Counted from the stretch's first letter, positions 1 to 11,330 are shown. The stretch: DNA of 64,000 nt from Flammulina velutipes (GCA_011800155.1 CM022378.1:1364001-1428000); one strand, 5' to 3'. Numbers and translations: made by a program. The notes: generated from the letters alone by a model not told the origin.

Positions 1-239
1 TCGAACCGCGTGCCCTCGACGCCCCAGTTCTGGATGGAGTTGCCGATGACAGCGTTGAGGGTGTTGTTGAGGCCGTTACGGTCTCCAATGACCTGGTCGT
101 AGTTGAACGTTCCCAGTACAGCGCGCATTGCGGATGTCCCGGCGTTTTTTATGTTATTCTGGAGGTCAGTAACCTTGTAGCAGGCCTTGTAGCCGTCGAC
201 GATGCGGAAGAAGAGGGAGCCTGAACATGATACCGGTAC
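1..239 (-). pseudogene. 3' part (partial) of stomatin/SPFH-family gene, split by transposon
   Basis: Read on the minus strand from an acceptor AG at 241-240, this exon is open to the window edge. It encodes a stretch with SGSLFFRIVDGYKACYKV and, further on, a TSAMRAVLG segment and IQNWGVEGTRFE. That is the order seen in the SPFH (stomatin / prohibitin / band 7) domain, where mitochondrial stomatin-like protein 2 has matching 'DPYKASY', 'TTMRSELG' and 'GIRCLRYE' segments. The family forms membrane scaffolds in the mitochondrial inner membrane. The matching N-terminal exons lie at 4057-4461, on the far side of the Tc1/mariner element at 290-3986, so the gene is split, probably inside an intron. 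The C-terminal part lies outside the window. Whether the gene still produces a spliced product cannot be judged from sequence. Confidence 0.72.
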
Positions 240-289
240 CTGTCGATGTTTAGGACTCGACAGACAGGTCTTACTAGTGGCTTACATTA

Positions 290-383
290 CAGACGTTCCC
301 AAAAGGGATGTCGGAAGACGAAAAAGATCACTTCCGTAAATAGAAAATACCAAAAATGCCAAAAAATCTTTTAATTCTCTAAC
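290..383 (+). repeat. Left TIR of the Tc1/mariner element
   Basis: 94-bp terminal inverted repeat that starts CAGACGTTCCC and ends TTCTCTAAC. Its reverse complement is at 3893-3986, with no mismatch that I could find. Such identity suggests a recent insertion or recent activity. Confidence 0.92.
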
Positions 384-430
384 GCTCTCGCTACACTCGC
401 TACACTCTCTCACGGCTACCCGTTGATAGT

Positions 431-1555
431 GTGGATCTTATGGTCTACAAGAAGCACACCTCGGAAGTGAAATGGCTCGTTCTCAGAGCATTGGATGCCG
501 GAAAACCGATGAAAGACATTATCAGGGACTTTGACGTCTCAGAGAGGAGTGTACAACGATGGCAAGCGAAACTGGATCAGGAAGGGACATTTGCATACCC
601 TACTAGCGTTGTGGGTAGGCCACGTATCCTGTCGGAGATCCTTCTGGCTGAACTGGCAGCGCTCATGGATGAATCACCCAGTCAGTTCATCGCGGAGATC
701 CAGGATTATCTCTGCATCATGAACGACCAACCTATATCAACCTCCACTCTAGCTCGAAACCTCAAGGATATTGGCTACGAGCGCAAGGTTCTGCGCAAAG
801 TGGCCACCCAGCAAGACCCCGTTCTTCGTGGTGCTTGGATGGAGCACATGCTCTCCCACTTTGGAGCAGATCAGCTAGTCTTCACAGACGAGTCAAGCAA
901 GGATGGCCGAACACTTGCCAGAAGGTATGGAAGAGCTCCGAAGGGCCGGACACCTGTCGAGACGGTCACGTTTGACCGTGGTCAACGTTGGAGCATCTTG
1001 CCAGCTCTTACACTCGATGGGTATATTGCGCTGCGCGTCGTAGAGGGATCTGTCGATGGCGAGGAATTTTTTGACTTCATTGTCAATGATGTCGTAAGTC
1101 TACATCCCTCACGCACCTACAGTTGGAGCTGATCATCGTACAGCTTCCTAAAATGAACGCCTTTCCCGCCTCGTCTAGTGTCCTCGTCATGGACAATTGC
1201 AACATCCATAAAAGCCGGGCTGTACGAGATGCCTGTGAGGACCACGGTATGTTTGTTACCTCTCGTTATTGTCGCTAAACTATTTATGGCGCTGTCTAGG
1301 TGTAATTCTTGTGTTCTTGCCACCGTACTCACCTGATTTCAATCCCATTGAAGAGAGCTTTAGTTGTGGTGCGTCTCTTTCCATATGGATTATGCTTCTG
1401 TGCTTATCCTTTCCGTAGTCAAGATGTACCTACGCCGCCATTGGCGGCATTTCGAGTACAGTGACTTTCCGGACGTAGATCTGTACGAAGCATGCTTCTC
1501 AGCTGTATCATCACTCAATGCTCCCGGTTGGTTTCGCCATAGTGGCTATAAATGA
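431..1555 (+). CDS. Tc1/mariner-type DDE transposase, four exons
   Basis: Exons are 431-1093, 1144-1246, 1300-1368 and 1419-1555, separated by introns of 50, 53 and 50 nt. Joined, they keep frame and give 323 residues, normal for the family. The N-terminus is a helix-turn-helix region (DFDVSERSVQRWQAKL, then GRPRIL). The catalytic triad is visible: first D in VFTDESSKDGRT, second D in LVMDNCNIHKS at the start of the second exon, third acid in PDFNPIEESF before intron 3. The C-terminal exon (YLRRHWRHF ... AGWFRHSGY-like) matches fungal Tc1/mariner relatives as I know them. No frame break is seen, so this copy may be active. It cuts and pastes the element between TIRs at TA sites. Confidence 0.88.
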
Positions 1556-1766
1556 GTAGTATAACATTCGGAAGACACTGAATAGGATAGACAAAGAGTA
1601 ACGACAGTAGGTAAAGAATAAATACATATTTTTCAATTTTCTGGTATGAGTAGGGATGAATAGAGATGATTAGAACAGACGATGGATAAATCAGAGTAAC
1701 AGGAAGCCGGTTCTAATTGAATTACTGTAAAGACGGTGATGGCCAGTGGTGCGGAGAGATACCTAT

Positions 1767-3872
1767 TCACATGGGATATCCAAACAGGTTGTGTGTCGGA
1801 GGAGCTGACCCGGAGGATGGAGATGGAGGAGGAGATGGATTAACGAGAGGATCTTGACCCGTGTGAGAACCCTGGTGGTGCCGGGAGAATAGTGCGCCAC
1901 CTGAACCATGATTGTTGTTGCTACCATCGGGTGAATGCTGTAAGCCTGCCATGCCATGGTACATCGTGGGATAATGCTGCGATGACTGAGGAGTTGAACG
2001 ATGCATTCCAAGATGTGAGGGATGCATCGGCATCGAGCCGGGACCACCATACATCGAAGGACTAAATCCTGTACTCATACCAGGATACATGGGATATGGC
2101 ATGTATGGCATTCCGTATGGGGAAGACATGGATGGAGGGGGATAGTAGCCAGACATGTGTTGATGTGAGCCCAAAGGGTACGTAAACGGTGGTGGCGCAA
2201 CAGTTGAAGGCCCCGCATGGCTAGAACTGCCGGGCTGTTGAGTATGCTTGTTAATACGTTCTTTGCCGTCACCATCCAGTGGGGCTTCACTCCGAAACCC
2301 TCTTTTATTGACGGGTACATCGGTGTAGGTCCCGTTGTCACGTATCTAGTAGAGGTGGTTTGGTTCATTGATCAATACAAGATAACTGAAACTCACGATG
2401 TGTAAAGCCCACGTTAGCTTACGTCCATGATCCAAGTGATAGTGCGTCTGTGTAGGACCATGACAAACACAAGCAAGCCGTGGATGTCTTGCACAGAGCC
2501 CGACAGGATACTTTTTCTCAAGCTTCGCATATGCCGGAGCAATAGCTGCGTCGACGGAAAGCTACAGAGATCAAGTGTCAGAGTTTAATTATACTGCACA
2601 TAGAAAATAAATACCTTCCGTCCTAGCAATGTATCTAGCTTGCTTGGATCATCACTGTCTGACGCCGCCTTCTCCGAATCATCACTCTCCTCGTCTGTAT
2701 CTGGCTATAGCAAAATGTTGTAAGTATTAGAAGGATGATTTCCTGAGTAAGTGTACCTTTTTCTTCTTTGGCTTCTTTGGCGGAGCCATCACGATGAGAA
2801 TGAAGGAGAGAAGACGTTCAGACGGAGTCATTCCGAGGATCCGACTGATCAGTTGTCCAAACGCGGCCTCGTTCTTGAGAGGGAACGGTCCCGTAGAACG
2901 GCCATTCTTGATACACTGCCAGGTGAACGACTCCGTCTTGTGCCACGCAAGAGGCTTCCCGGTGATAGTGACCAAAAGGGGAAGGACATCGTTGAAGGTG
3001 GCGGGATCTTTGTCGGAAATAGTATCGGGACCCAATAGCTCTCCCTTCTTGAGTTCCATCTTTGATTGTCCTTTCTTCCTCCCAGGAACCTGTTCAAGCC
3101 ACTGATACTGAACATACAGTGTGATGGACACTGGTATGTCCGGAGGAGGAGGTGGTGGCGTAACCGGAGGCTTTTTCGGGCGGCCCCGTGGCTTTGGCAA
3201 GGACTCCTGGACTTTTGGCTGAGTTGATGGTCTCTGCTTGGTCTTCGGGAGCTTGGGAAGAAGGTGAAGCTTCCCTGGCGATGGGGGATCAGAGTCGGAG
3301 TCGTCGTCAACTGTGACAGTGGTCCTGCTTCGAAATGGGGAAGGGGACATAGCACGGGCCTTCTTCCTGGCCTTGAAGAGAGGTGTCACGGCAAGTACAT
3401 CAGAGGAAGAGAGGCTGACACGGCGGTGCTTGTGACCAAGTTTCGCAGGAGAGACATTGTCGCCAGGTCCTGCCAGGGCTGGAGACATCTCTGGAGTGAT
3501 CTGTCTAGCGCTATACAATGGACTGAATGATGCCAGGTTCTCCCAGTATTGTAGATCGTCGTACGGCGTGCCAGTGTCCTGGGTCGTGATTCCTGCTTTG
3601 GGTGTACAAGGTTCAGCATTGCTCTGAGGGTATAATGCCGGACGTGGCAGCCTAATGGTGAGCCGTGTAGCTGGTGTGACCGGATCTGATAGGTTTGGGC
3701 TTCTTCTCAATGTCTTCACAGAATAATGCGCACCTTCGGGAATGGGGTCAGCCTCTGAGCTCAGCTTGGTGAACTCTTCATTCAATTCATCTACTGTGCT
3801 CTGTTCCTTTTTTGCAGACCGGCCTCTACGAGGTGGCATGATTTCTGAAGCTATAGGACAGTCCTGGAGCAA
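1767..3872 (-). CDS. Passenger gene of the Tc1/mariner element: AT-hook and Cys/His protein, function unknown
   Basis: Four exons (3872-2757, 2704-2615, 2561-2397, 2345-1767) join in phase 0 to about 649 residues; MPPRRGRSAKK at 3839 is an alternative start. Features in order: basic N-terminus, Ser/Pro-rich region, an AT-hook-like KPRGRPKKPP, a folded-looking segment with WQCIKNGRSTGPFPL, a lysine run (PPKKPKKKK), an acidic stretch, a Cys/His cluster (LCARHPRLACVCHGP then THYHLDHG), and a Met/Pro/Tyr/Ser-rich tail. The features suggest a nuclear DNA-binding protein. I do not recognise a family. The gene lies wholly inside the TIRs and converges on the transposase, so it travels with the element. 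Confidence 0.7.
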
Positions 3873-3892
3873 GAGAGCGTGTATACAAAAGT

Positions 3893-3986
3893 GTTAGAGA
3901 ATTAAAAGATTTTTTGGCATTTTTGGTATTTTCTATTTACGGAAGTGATCTTTTTCGTCTTCCGACATCCCTTTTGGGAACGTCTG
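3893..3986 (-). repeat. Right TIR of the Tc1/mariner element
   Basis: Reverse complement of 290-383 over 94 bp. It is followed by the target-site TA at 3987-3988. Confidence 0.92.
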
Positions 3987-4056
3987 TATCAAGAGTGTAT
4001 CCGTGAAGCTACAATCCAGTCAATGGTGTTTCAAATGAACAAAGGGAGATGCGCAC

Positions 4057-4461
4057 ATCGGGTATAGAGATGGATGACTCCCTTAAATCGACCGTTTGGA
4101 TGCTGTGGTAGACAGGAATGTTCAGACGAATGCCCGGTTCGAGTCGAACGGGATCGCGCCCAAAGCTGAGTTCTTTTGAGCTAATGGTAGATCAAACAGC
4201 GTTAAAAACGCACCTCAAGCGCCAGCCTTCCTGTCCTTGCTCAATGATCGTAATAAAAGACCTTTTTGCAAATCTATTGGGACGGACGAGTCGTCCAGAA
4301 TGGCGTGAAGCGACGCGAATGGTGGTAGATAAAGACTGCATGAAGACAAGAGATGGGGATGGGGGTTTGGAAAGAGAACGGTCCTTTGAGGAAAAGGAAG
4401 AAGAAACCGTGACCGTGCCGACGGAACGCGTTGGATGCCGCGACGCGCGGCGTCGTGCCAT
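4057..4461 (-). pseudogene. 5' exons of the split stomatin/SPFH-family gene
   Basis: Exon 1 (4461-4214) starts with an arginine- and serine-rich leader (MARRRASRHPTRS, later SLSTTIRVASRHSGR) that looks like a mitochondrial presequence. A 48-nt intron (4213-4166, gtgcgt...ctcag) follows. Exon 2 (from 4165) encodes FGRDPVRLEPGIRLNIPVYH then TVDLRESSISIPDVR, the start of the SPFH domain (compare 'GRF..ILEPGL..LIP' and 'SLKE..I.IP' in stomatin-like protein 2). The frame stops near 4020 and the exon 2 donor is unresolved; a gtgcgc at 4056-4051 is one option. A short piece that normally precedes the VPVSCSG segment at 239 is not seen, so the gene may also have decayed at the insertion site. Confidence 0.65.
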
Positions 4462-5780
4462 GTAAGTATATAGTACATCTAAAAACTACCTATTAAGATA
4501 GATGCATCGAATTGAAGCAGTCTCCTTTGTGTTTTGCGAAAGAAGCAAAGGAGTACATGAACCTGGAAGTTTGGACCCATGATTGTCCATAATTACTCTT
4601 GAACCCCAGCCGGGATCTGAAGCTCTCTTCACATTGAGAATTTGCCGACGCAATAAAGCCTACAGTTTCTTCCCATATACTTCTACATATACGCTTTCTT
4701 CTTCAGCGAGAATTTTAGCCCACCTTTCTGAAGGGACACAGACTCGAAGGCTGCATTCGGGATCACGTGCAGTCTTCACGTTACGCCTCCACGAGCTCAC
4801 GTCACACACTTCACTCCAGGGGGATGGCATCGGAGAATTCCGTGAAATCCACTGGTACACTGACCTCGTGGGAATTTCGCCCGGCATCGTGAATGGCAGA
4901 GGTCCATTTGCGTCCTCTGTTAAATTTTTTCTGACATTTAAACACATATTCCACTCGTTCTGTGTTATTTCAATGTAATCTTTGGCATTCAAAATGATTT
5001 CATTGCAATCGTGGTGGTGTATTCGAAGTGGTGGAGGCTGCCGTCTGCGATGCCGGTCGAAATTCCCACGAGGTCAGTGTACCAGTGGATTTCACGGAAT
5101 TCTCTGATGCCATCCCCCTGCTTCTCCGCGACAAGTTACGAGTCTCCTGTCTGCCGATCCTGCCGAATCGCCACATCGGGCGGGATCTGGCTGAGACTCG
5201 TAACTTGGGAACGCACGTGTGGTGAATAACCTCGTCCCTTCTACCCGGGTCTTTTCGCGTCCCTTCCTTTTTGCCCACCTTCCTGCGACACGACTCTGTG
5301 TCGCTGCACCCGTCATCTCCGCTCTTCCTTTCCTTTCCCGCCCGTTCCCGCCGAGGCATTAGTGCCTTGTCGTGTGTCGGGTCGTGTGTCGGGTCAGCTT
5401 GTCGGTCGGTGGCTGCCCCCTCGCCAGTCGCTCACCCTCGCTCGTCGTCTGTCTTCATCACGTCCACGTGACCATCGCTACTGGACGTCGCGTTCGCGTC
5501 CATCCATCTCATTTCCGCCGCACCCCGCATCGCAGTACGTCACGAGCAGACGCTGTCCTCTTTTCCTACTTAACTTGACTGCCTATTTGTCTTTCGTTCT
5601 TCTATTCGTTATACGTTTTCTCTCTATTGTCAGTCCAGTCCGGTTCGAGTTTACTAACTCATCCATCCATCTAGATCTGAAACAGACGGCACTGCCGTCG
5701 GCCTCACCATTTTCTCCAGCTTCTTTGCGTTTGCCGTTGTATACTGGATCTACTGGTGTGCCTGCGTACACGTTATCTGC
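4462..5780. other. Intergenic region between split SPFH gene and 5.8-kb gene
   Basis: No convincing gene. Short frames here lack coherent composition. The region should hold the promoter of the minus-strand SPFH gene and that of the plus-strand gene from 5781. It contains the inverted repeat 4817-5120. A second, smaller inverted repeat follows (a 15-nt segment near 5131-5145, CAAGTTACGAGTCTC, and its complement near 5192-5207). Confidence 0.5.
4817..5120. repeat. Inverted repeat with 83-bp arms
   Basis: Arms 4817-4899 and 5038-5120 are reverse complements with only a few mismatches (for example CGGAG versus CAGAG, and TTTCGCCC versus TTTCGACC). They surround a 138-bp AT-rich spacer. No terminal duplication was evident. 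It could be a small foldback or MITE-like insertion or a local inverted duplication in a divergent promoter region. Confidence 0.7.
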
Positions 5781-6728
5781 TTGCATCCCCTGGACAACTT
5801 TCGCAAAAAGCACAATCCCAGCGCAACACCTTGGTGTCCTCGTTGTCGCGAATCCCCACCTCACGACGACAGCGCTCCATCCACACCTCCCCCTCTTTAT
5901 ACCCTACGGCCACATCGTCCCGACACGCCTCTGTGGCTGCTCAATCGTCCTCGTCAAAGCACGGACACTCCCTCTGGGATAGAAATGGACATCACAAATT
6001 CTTTGAGGCCAATGCCAAGCTTCGAAACACTTTCCGCAACCAAGGAATCCCGCGCTAGCATTGAATCCAGTATGGAGGCTAGCATTGAACCCCGCAGGAG
6101 CATCGATCTGGCCTCCATCACTGCATTGTGCGACGATCAGTCAGACATTGAGTTGCGCGACAGTTGTGTTGCTACCTACTCCGAAATGGCTTTGCGCGAC
6201 AGTCGCGTTACTTCCTCCTCCGGCACTTTGCGCGACAGTCATCTTGCTCCCAACTCTGACAGGGCAGACCCTATCCTTGGCCCCTACGACAACCAACTTT
6301 TCACCACCCCAAAACGTCCCAAGACTGCAGGTGGACTGTCTCGCCAGTCATTCCTGATGCGATCTCCCAGGCCAACTCGCTTTGTTAATGAGGTCAACCA
6401 AACGCAAGGAGGGTCGGCGCATGGCCACCATGAACGCTGGAGTCCCTTCCAGTGCTTGATCATGCGGGCGTGTGGTGCCCCCGAAGCTATGGGCGTTGAA
6501 GTTGACGAGGCCGGAAATTGCGCTGGCGGGATGCGAGGTGATCCGGAAAACACATCGGAGAATGACGATGTTGATACTCAGTCGGACTTCTTGACTCGTC
6601 ATGGTGCAAACCCTAGGCAGTTACCTCAGCTGCAATTTGCTGAATTTGAAGAAGTCCCACTTGATGATGAGCACAGTGAGTCGTTTGCACGTAATACAGT
6701 CTGTATACTAAGAATCTTTAGTGTCCAC
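5781..6728 (+). pseudogene. Unrecognised gene, 3' end cut by the KDZ1 element
   Basis: The frame is open from 5781 (alternative start MDITNSL at 5985). It encodes a Ser/Pro-rich protein with a short internal repeat: LRDSC, LRDSR and LRDSH blocks spaced 15-17 residues apart. Near its end a plausible intron begins (gtgagtcg after LDDEHS, acceptor tttag before 6721). The following exon runs only a few bases before the KDZ1 terminus at 6729. The gene was therefore probably interrupted, with its remainder beyond the right edge of the window. No family is recognised. The nominal frame to 6743 ends inside the KDZ terminus. Confidence 0.45.
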
Positions 6729-6870
6729 CACTGGCAGTACTAGATGGCACATCTTCCTAGCTGTAGCGGCATTAAATGGTTAAAATTTCCCGGGCTGTAG
6801 CCCTAGAGCAAGAAGGACAATTTCCCCGGGCTATAGCCACGGAAGATGTTACATTTTCCAGTCACGGCCA
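6729..6870 (+). repeat. Subterminal repeats of KDZ1 element, left end
   Basis: After the terminal CACTGGCAGTA come several imperfect copies of a motif near AATTTCC(C)NGGCTGTAGCC: TTCCTAGCTGTAGC (about 6753), AATTTCCCGGGCTGTAGCC (about 6784) and AATTTCCCCGGGCTATAGCC (about 6820), then a weaker one near 6857. The same motif clusters at both ends of the set-2 element. Likely transposase-binding sites by position; that role is inferred. Confidence 0.65.
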
Positions 6871-7050
6871 TTTTCGTCCCGGGTTTACCGGTGTGCCGCT
6901 GCTCAACATCAATGGCATGTCCAATGCCGTGCCTCCCGTCCTCAAAAGCAGCTTAAGAACTAGAGAATTAAATTACGATAACTTAAATAATTGATTAAGA
7001 AAATTAAATAATCTATTAGCAAAGTCCTAAAGCCCCTTGCGCCACCAGGC

Positions 7051-10000
7051 TCAGTCATCCTCGCCACGTTTCTTGCGTTTCCCTGAGACCCCGCATGGCT
7101 CTGGAGAGAAGAGCTCCGTGAAACGATGCAGCAGCCGCTCCCGAATCGCCGCCTGACGTCGCGCGTACGCACGCATGCCTTCACCCGTGTGCTTTGACAT
7201 TTGTACCCCAGCTTCCCGTGCTCTCCACTCCTTCGCCTCATATTGAAGGGATTCCAACACACGACGCATTTCCTCCTCCAAAAGAATCACCTCCTCCTTC
7301 CAACATTCCTTTCGCGCAAAGGACTTCGACCATTCTACTCGAACAGCTATGCCACGCATCAGTCACTGCCGGATATCAGTATATTAAGTACTTACAATCA
7401 TGCAAAAATTGTTCATCCTCCACGTCGGGAGCACCTTGCGCGGTCCATATCCAACTCATCTTCTGTCGACTGGACCCCGCCACCCAGGCCCCGTCAGGCG
7501 TCTCTTCCCCAGCCCCCTCCTGCTCGTTATCATCCACCCGCATCATTGTCGTCTGGATACGGCGACGACTGGAGTGTTGCGTCAACTTGGCCAGTCGACG
7601 CGCAGCCTGCCCGTCATGATCAAACACAAATTTGGTCTGAATGTCGCTATCAGTCAGGGCGCGAAAGGGCGCGACATCGTCCTCCAAGCTGGCCAGGGCA
7701 GTGTACGCCGTGCGGTACTTCTCCTTCGTGGCATTGATCTTGTCGCCAAGGTCGTCTAGAAGGGTCCGAGCGCGAGTGGTCTTTCGTTGACCGGTGAAAT
7801 TCTTGTTTTTGAATCGAATTAGATGGCTTTTGGTGTGGAGGCGGAGGCGAAGCGCGTTCAGATTTTGGGAGCATTGAAGCTTGCGTAATGCTGCCTCTGT
7901 CGTGAAGAGCGAGCCTCGATACGCAAGGCGCGATGCCTTCGGAATGTCTGACGGGAGCCACAAGCACATGTCCTCCGGTTCAACATGATGCTTCGCCGTC
8001 TTCGAGACTACTCCAGCCGTCGGTCGCGAGGATCCGTCGTTTTCGAGAGTGATGACACCTGGCATGAACAGCTGCTGGAGTTTGCGAAACTGGCGATGTT
8101 TTTTCCAGAACGCTGTACGCATGTCCTTGACCTTCGAGGCACCACCCCATCCCATTTTTCCCTTTGCCTTCAGGACGCCATGAATCTTCAATCTGAATGG
8201 TGTATTAGCGCCTTGTACATAGTAGCCGAGAAATCAAAACTCACTGCACCTGCTGCAGTTGTAGCGCTAGTCGTAGGAAGACGATGATATTCATTTTTTT
8301 CGCCGACTCGTTGTTGCCCATTCTGGCGTCTTCGTCTCGCTCCTCGTGTTCCAGATCGGCTTTGATCTCCTTCTCCGTCAGCTCGTCTGAAAGCATCAAA
8401 GTCAGTGAAATCCCGAGCCTCCAAACATTATCAAACTGACCCTTCTTCCAAAGAGATAGGTAGGGGTTCTCCACCGTCTTGTTCTTAAGCAGGACCTTCT
8501 CCTGTGCGTGCCAGGCTTTGATCTTCTTCGTCCATTCTGCAAGTACAGTCGGTTCGACCGTCGCGCTCGCACTGGCATGATTTTCCACTTGTGCTGCTTG
8601 TTCGTCTCTTGCGACCTGCAAGCGCTTTGGCAGAAGATGGCCTAACATTGCTCTGTCAATGAACACTTTTGAGAGACGGGACCCAGAAAACGTACCCATT
8701 CGAAGATTCATCATGTAGTTTTGATTGTCGAAATGATCCTCCAAGGACGCATGCCGGTTGTTCATCTGCATCTCGCGTGTAGCGTACGCTCGCGGGTTGG
8801 TGGTACTCCATACTCGTTCCACCCCCTCGCCATCAACCATCCCAGCGCCTGTCTTGTATCGCAATGACTCACACATGGCGCAATCGTCGTTATGCACGCC
8901 GCCGTGCCAAACAGGAAGTGACACTTCAATGTCTGGTGCATCTTCCCTCGCAGGCACGAAGATCGAAGGCATGCCCTTCTTGCGCTCAAGGAGGTGGACC
9001 TTCCACTGGCACCCTACGTCGTAGGACGCCATAATCTTCAGGATATCTTCCGTATAGGTCGACGCCCAAAAAACGTAATCCATGCTCGAGTATCTAAAAT
9101 AGAACTTATCAGTCGTTTGAGTGAAGGAGGGGAATACAGAATGCGTACCGTTCACCTTTGAGGAGGTCCACTAGACCCAATGGGCGTACCACTTCGTGTC
9201 GCGTGCAAATACAGCCACCTATCCCGGTCGCGCGTAGCCCTTTCGAAAAGCGACTATCCTTCTGCATCAAGGCTGCAAACGCGATACAAGTACTAACCTA
9301 CGCAAAACGTCAATATAAGTATGCCATTGATGAGGGCCGACTCACATCTTCCTCGTTGACGTTTTTTTTCACATGAGCCTCATATCCGTCGACTCCTCCC
9401 CACGGCGCAAAGCAGCCCAGACCGTCTCCTAGGATAGTGTATGCCTTCTTCGAGCTCTTCTTCCGCAACTTGTTTTCCAGGCGAAAACACGCGTCCATGC
9501 CGACGTACAAGTTGTATTTAAACCTATGACACGCCATCAATACACGTACATCATATGACAAGCTCCGACACTTACTGCAGGTTATCCTCAATATTCTTCT
9601 TGAAGTCGACAGGCAGGTTGATGCCAGGGCGCGGACATGCCCAACATTTCACGGCTGCGGAACCCCAAGCCGCTGACGCAACACCGTGAGGAAGGTGCCC
9701 AATGCCTGCCCGTCGCATGCGGGACATGTAGTTCCATTGAGTTGTTGACCGCCCAAAATTTTTGTATCGATCAGGTAACCATTCCACACCAAGCGGGTCC
9801 GTTAGACGTTCCAACGAGGTAACGAAATCCCGAACGTTTGCGTTGGCCACAACGTTCATCGTGCGAAAGTACTTGAGGCATTCGAAGGTGGAGAATGTTT
9901 GAGGTGCGGCGAAAGAGGCGGGGTACCAGCCAGTGCGCATCGCCTGTTGCCAAGGATTAGCAGAGACTGATGCACTGCAGCCACAGAATGCGGCTGAGAC

Positions 10001-11330
10001 TCGATGGATGCCGTTTATGTGGAGTACAGATACGGTCTTGAGTTGTGTGGGGAGCACACATGGATAGCCATCATGCCCGAGCTGGAAGGATAGGCCCAGC
10101 TTCCGCAGGCTTGTCTTGCGCCAGAAGTGGCTCTGGTAATCCCATTCCTAATGCGAGGTTGAGTCTTCTAAGGGAAAATTGCAGAGGGGAATCATACCGA
10201 GATAGAATGCAGAGGCGAAAGAGCATGGCGCTCTAAGCAGCACTCTCTACACTCCACAAAGACACCACACGTCGTGCATCGGTACAGAGGCTGCTGAGGG
10301 AATGCATCAACCTCCGGAAGACGATCTGAATTGACAATAAAATGAGTAAGTGGAGCTCGAGCTGAAGACCCAGCCAGCGTACCATTAGGCGAGTCCCTGG
10401 GAGAGTCCGTGTGGGACGCTTCTTGTCGATGAGAAGGATGTGACTCTGCCTCTTCGGGGCCTTCCTGATTCTTCCCTTCGCCGCATGTTCGGCAGCGCGC
10501 GGATGTTGGTAGCGCTTCCAGATAGTATGTCTCTTCCAGAATGGTATCTGCCAGAGAGGTGAAAATCGCCATAGGATCATCCTACCCGTTATCAGTAACC
10601 TGAAATGCGAGTAAAATATTATGGTAAGACACACCGAGCTAGCATATGTTTTCCGCTTCCCTGCGCCGTCCGTCACATCGTCCTGCTCGTCCTCGCTGTC
10701 CACCGGGTCACCATTCGCATCCAGTGTGTCCTCTGGTCGAACAGTATCCTCGACAAACTCCCACTCCTCCTCGCTCCCGTATTCGACGGAGTCGTCCGAC
10801 ACGAATGCATTACCCGAATCGGGCACGACAGATGATCCAACCTCTCCCAGTTTCCTTCTCTGTAAAGGACGATGTACAGGACGAACAACAGAACGCGACT
10901 CTGCCGTGACGCTTTGACGAGCGCCGTCGGCTGAGATCTCAAACATACGATCCGTTGAGTGCTTTCCGACAGAGATTGATCCTGCTGGCATCACATCGAC
11001 CGCACTCTTGCGTGGACGCCCTCGACGGCGCTCCCATGGCTGGCTGGCCTGAGCAGCAGGGACGACATTAGGATTGGGTGGCAAAGTGTAGACTGCAGGC
11101 ATAGGGGGGGCGGGGCCCCTTGTCTATATGCATTGTCAGAGTAAGACAGGTGGAATGAAGAAGTCAAATACCTGGGGGTGATTGCTGGAACCGCCCGCCG
11201 TGCGAGCAGGGCGAGGTACGCCAAAGTTCACCTCCTCATATTCACTTCGCGCAAGAAATTCCTCCCTGGGTCGATATCGCAAGTCCCAAGACCGTGTCGG
11301 TGGGTAGTCTGGCGGTGGGGTAGAGCCCAT
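7051..11330 (-). CDS. KDZ-superfamily transposase KDZ1
   Basis: Multi-exon gene, start at 11330 (MGSTPPPDYPPTRSW). Order on the minus strand: N-terminal WDLRYRPREEF motif; AT-hook-like RRGRPRKSAVD (about 11030); acidic linker; cysteine-cluster region (CRTCGEG then YRCTTCGVFVECRECCLERH, about 10510-10210), the KDZ-associated CxC type; core with FCGCS, WYPASF, NVRDFVTSLERLTDPLG and CWACPRPGINLP (10000-9600); VGMDACFRLENK; YDVGCQWKVH (about 9015); LPVWHGGVHNDDCAMCE; DGEGVERVWS (about 8820). Coiled C-terminal exons end RKKRGEDD. Every exon I joined stays open, so the copy may be intact. KDZ proteins are RNase H-fold transposases expanded in basidiomycetes. KDZ1 is a close paralogue of KDZ2. Confidence 0.88.

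Larger units (their letters stand above)
290..3986 (+). mobile_element. Two-gene Tc1/mariner-type DNA transposon, 94-bp TIRs, TA duplication
   Basis: The element is 3,697 bp long. It is bounded by inverted repeats that I read as identical over 94 bp (290-383 and 3893-3986, starting CAGACGTTCCC) and flanked by TA at 288-289 and 3987-3988, as expected for Tc1/mariner insertion. It holds a spliced DDE transposase on the plus strand (431-1555) and a convergent four-exon gene on the minus strand (1767-3872). The gap 1556-1766 shows no gene. It separates the two halves of the SPFH-family gene. Confidence 0.9.

Noticed and set aside
5362..5982. A 206-codon plus-strand frame
   Set aside because: Composition is erratic, it overlaps other frames, and no motif or splice pattern supports it over the frame from 5781.
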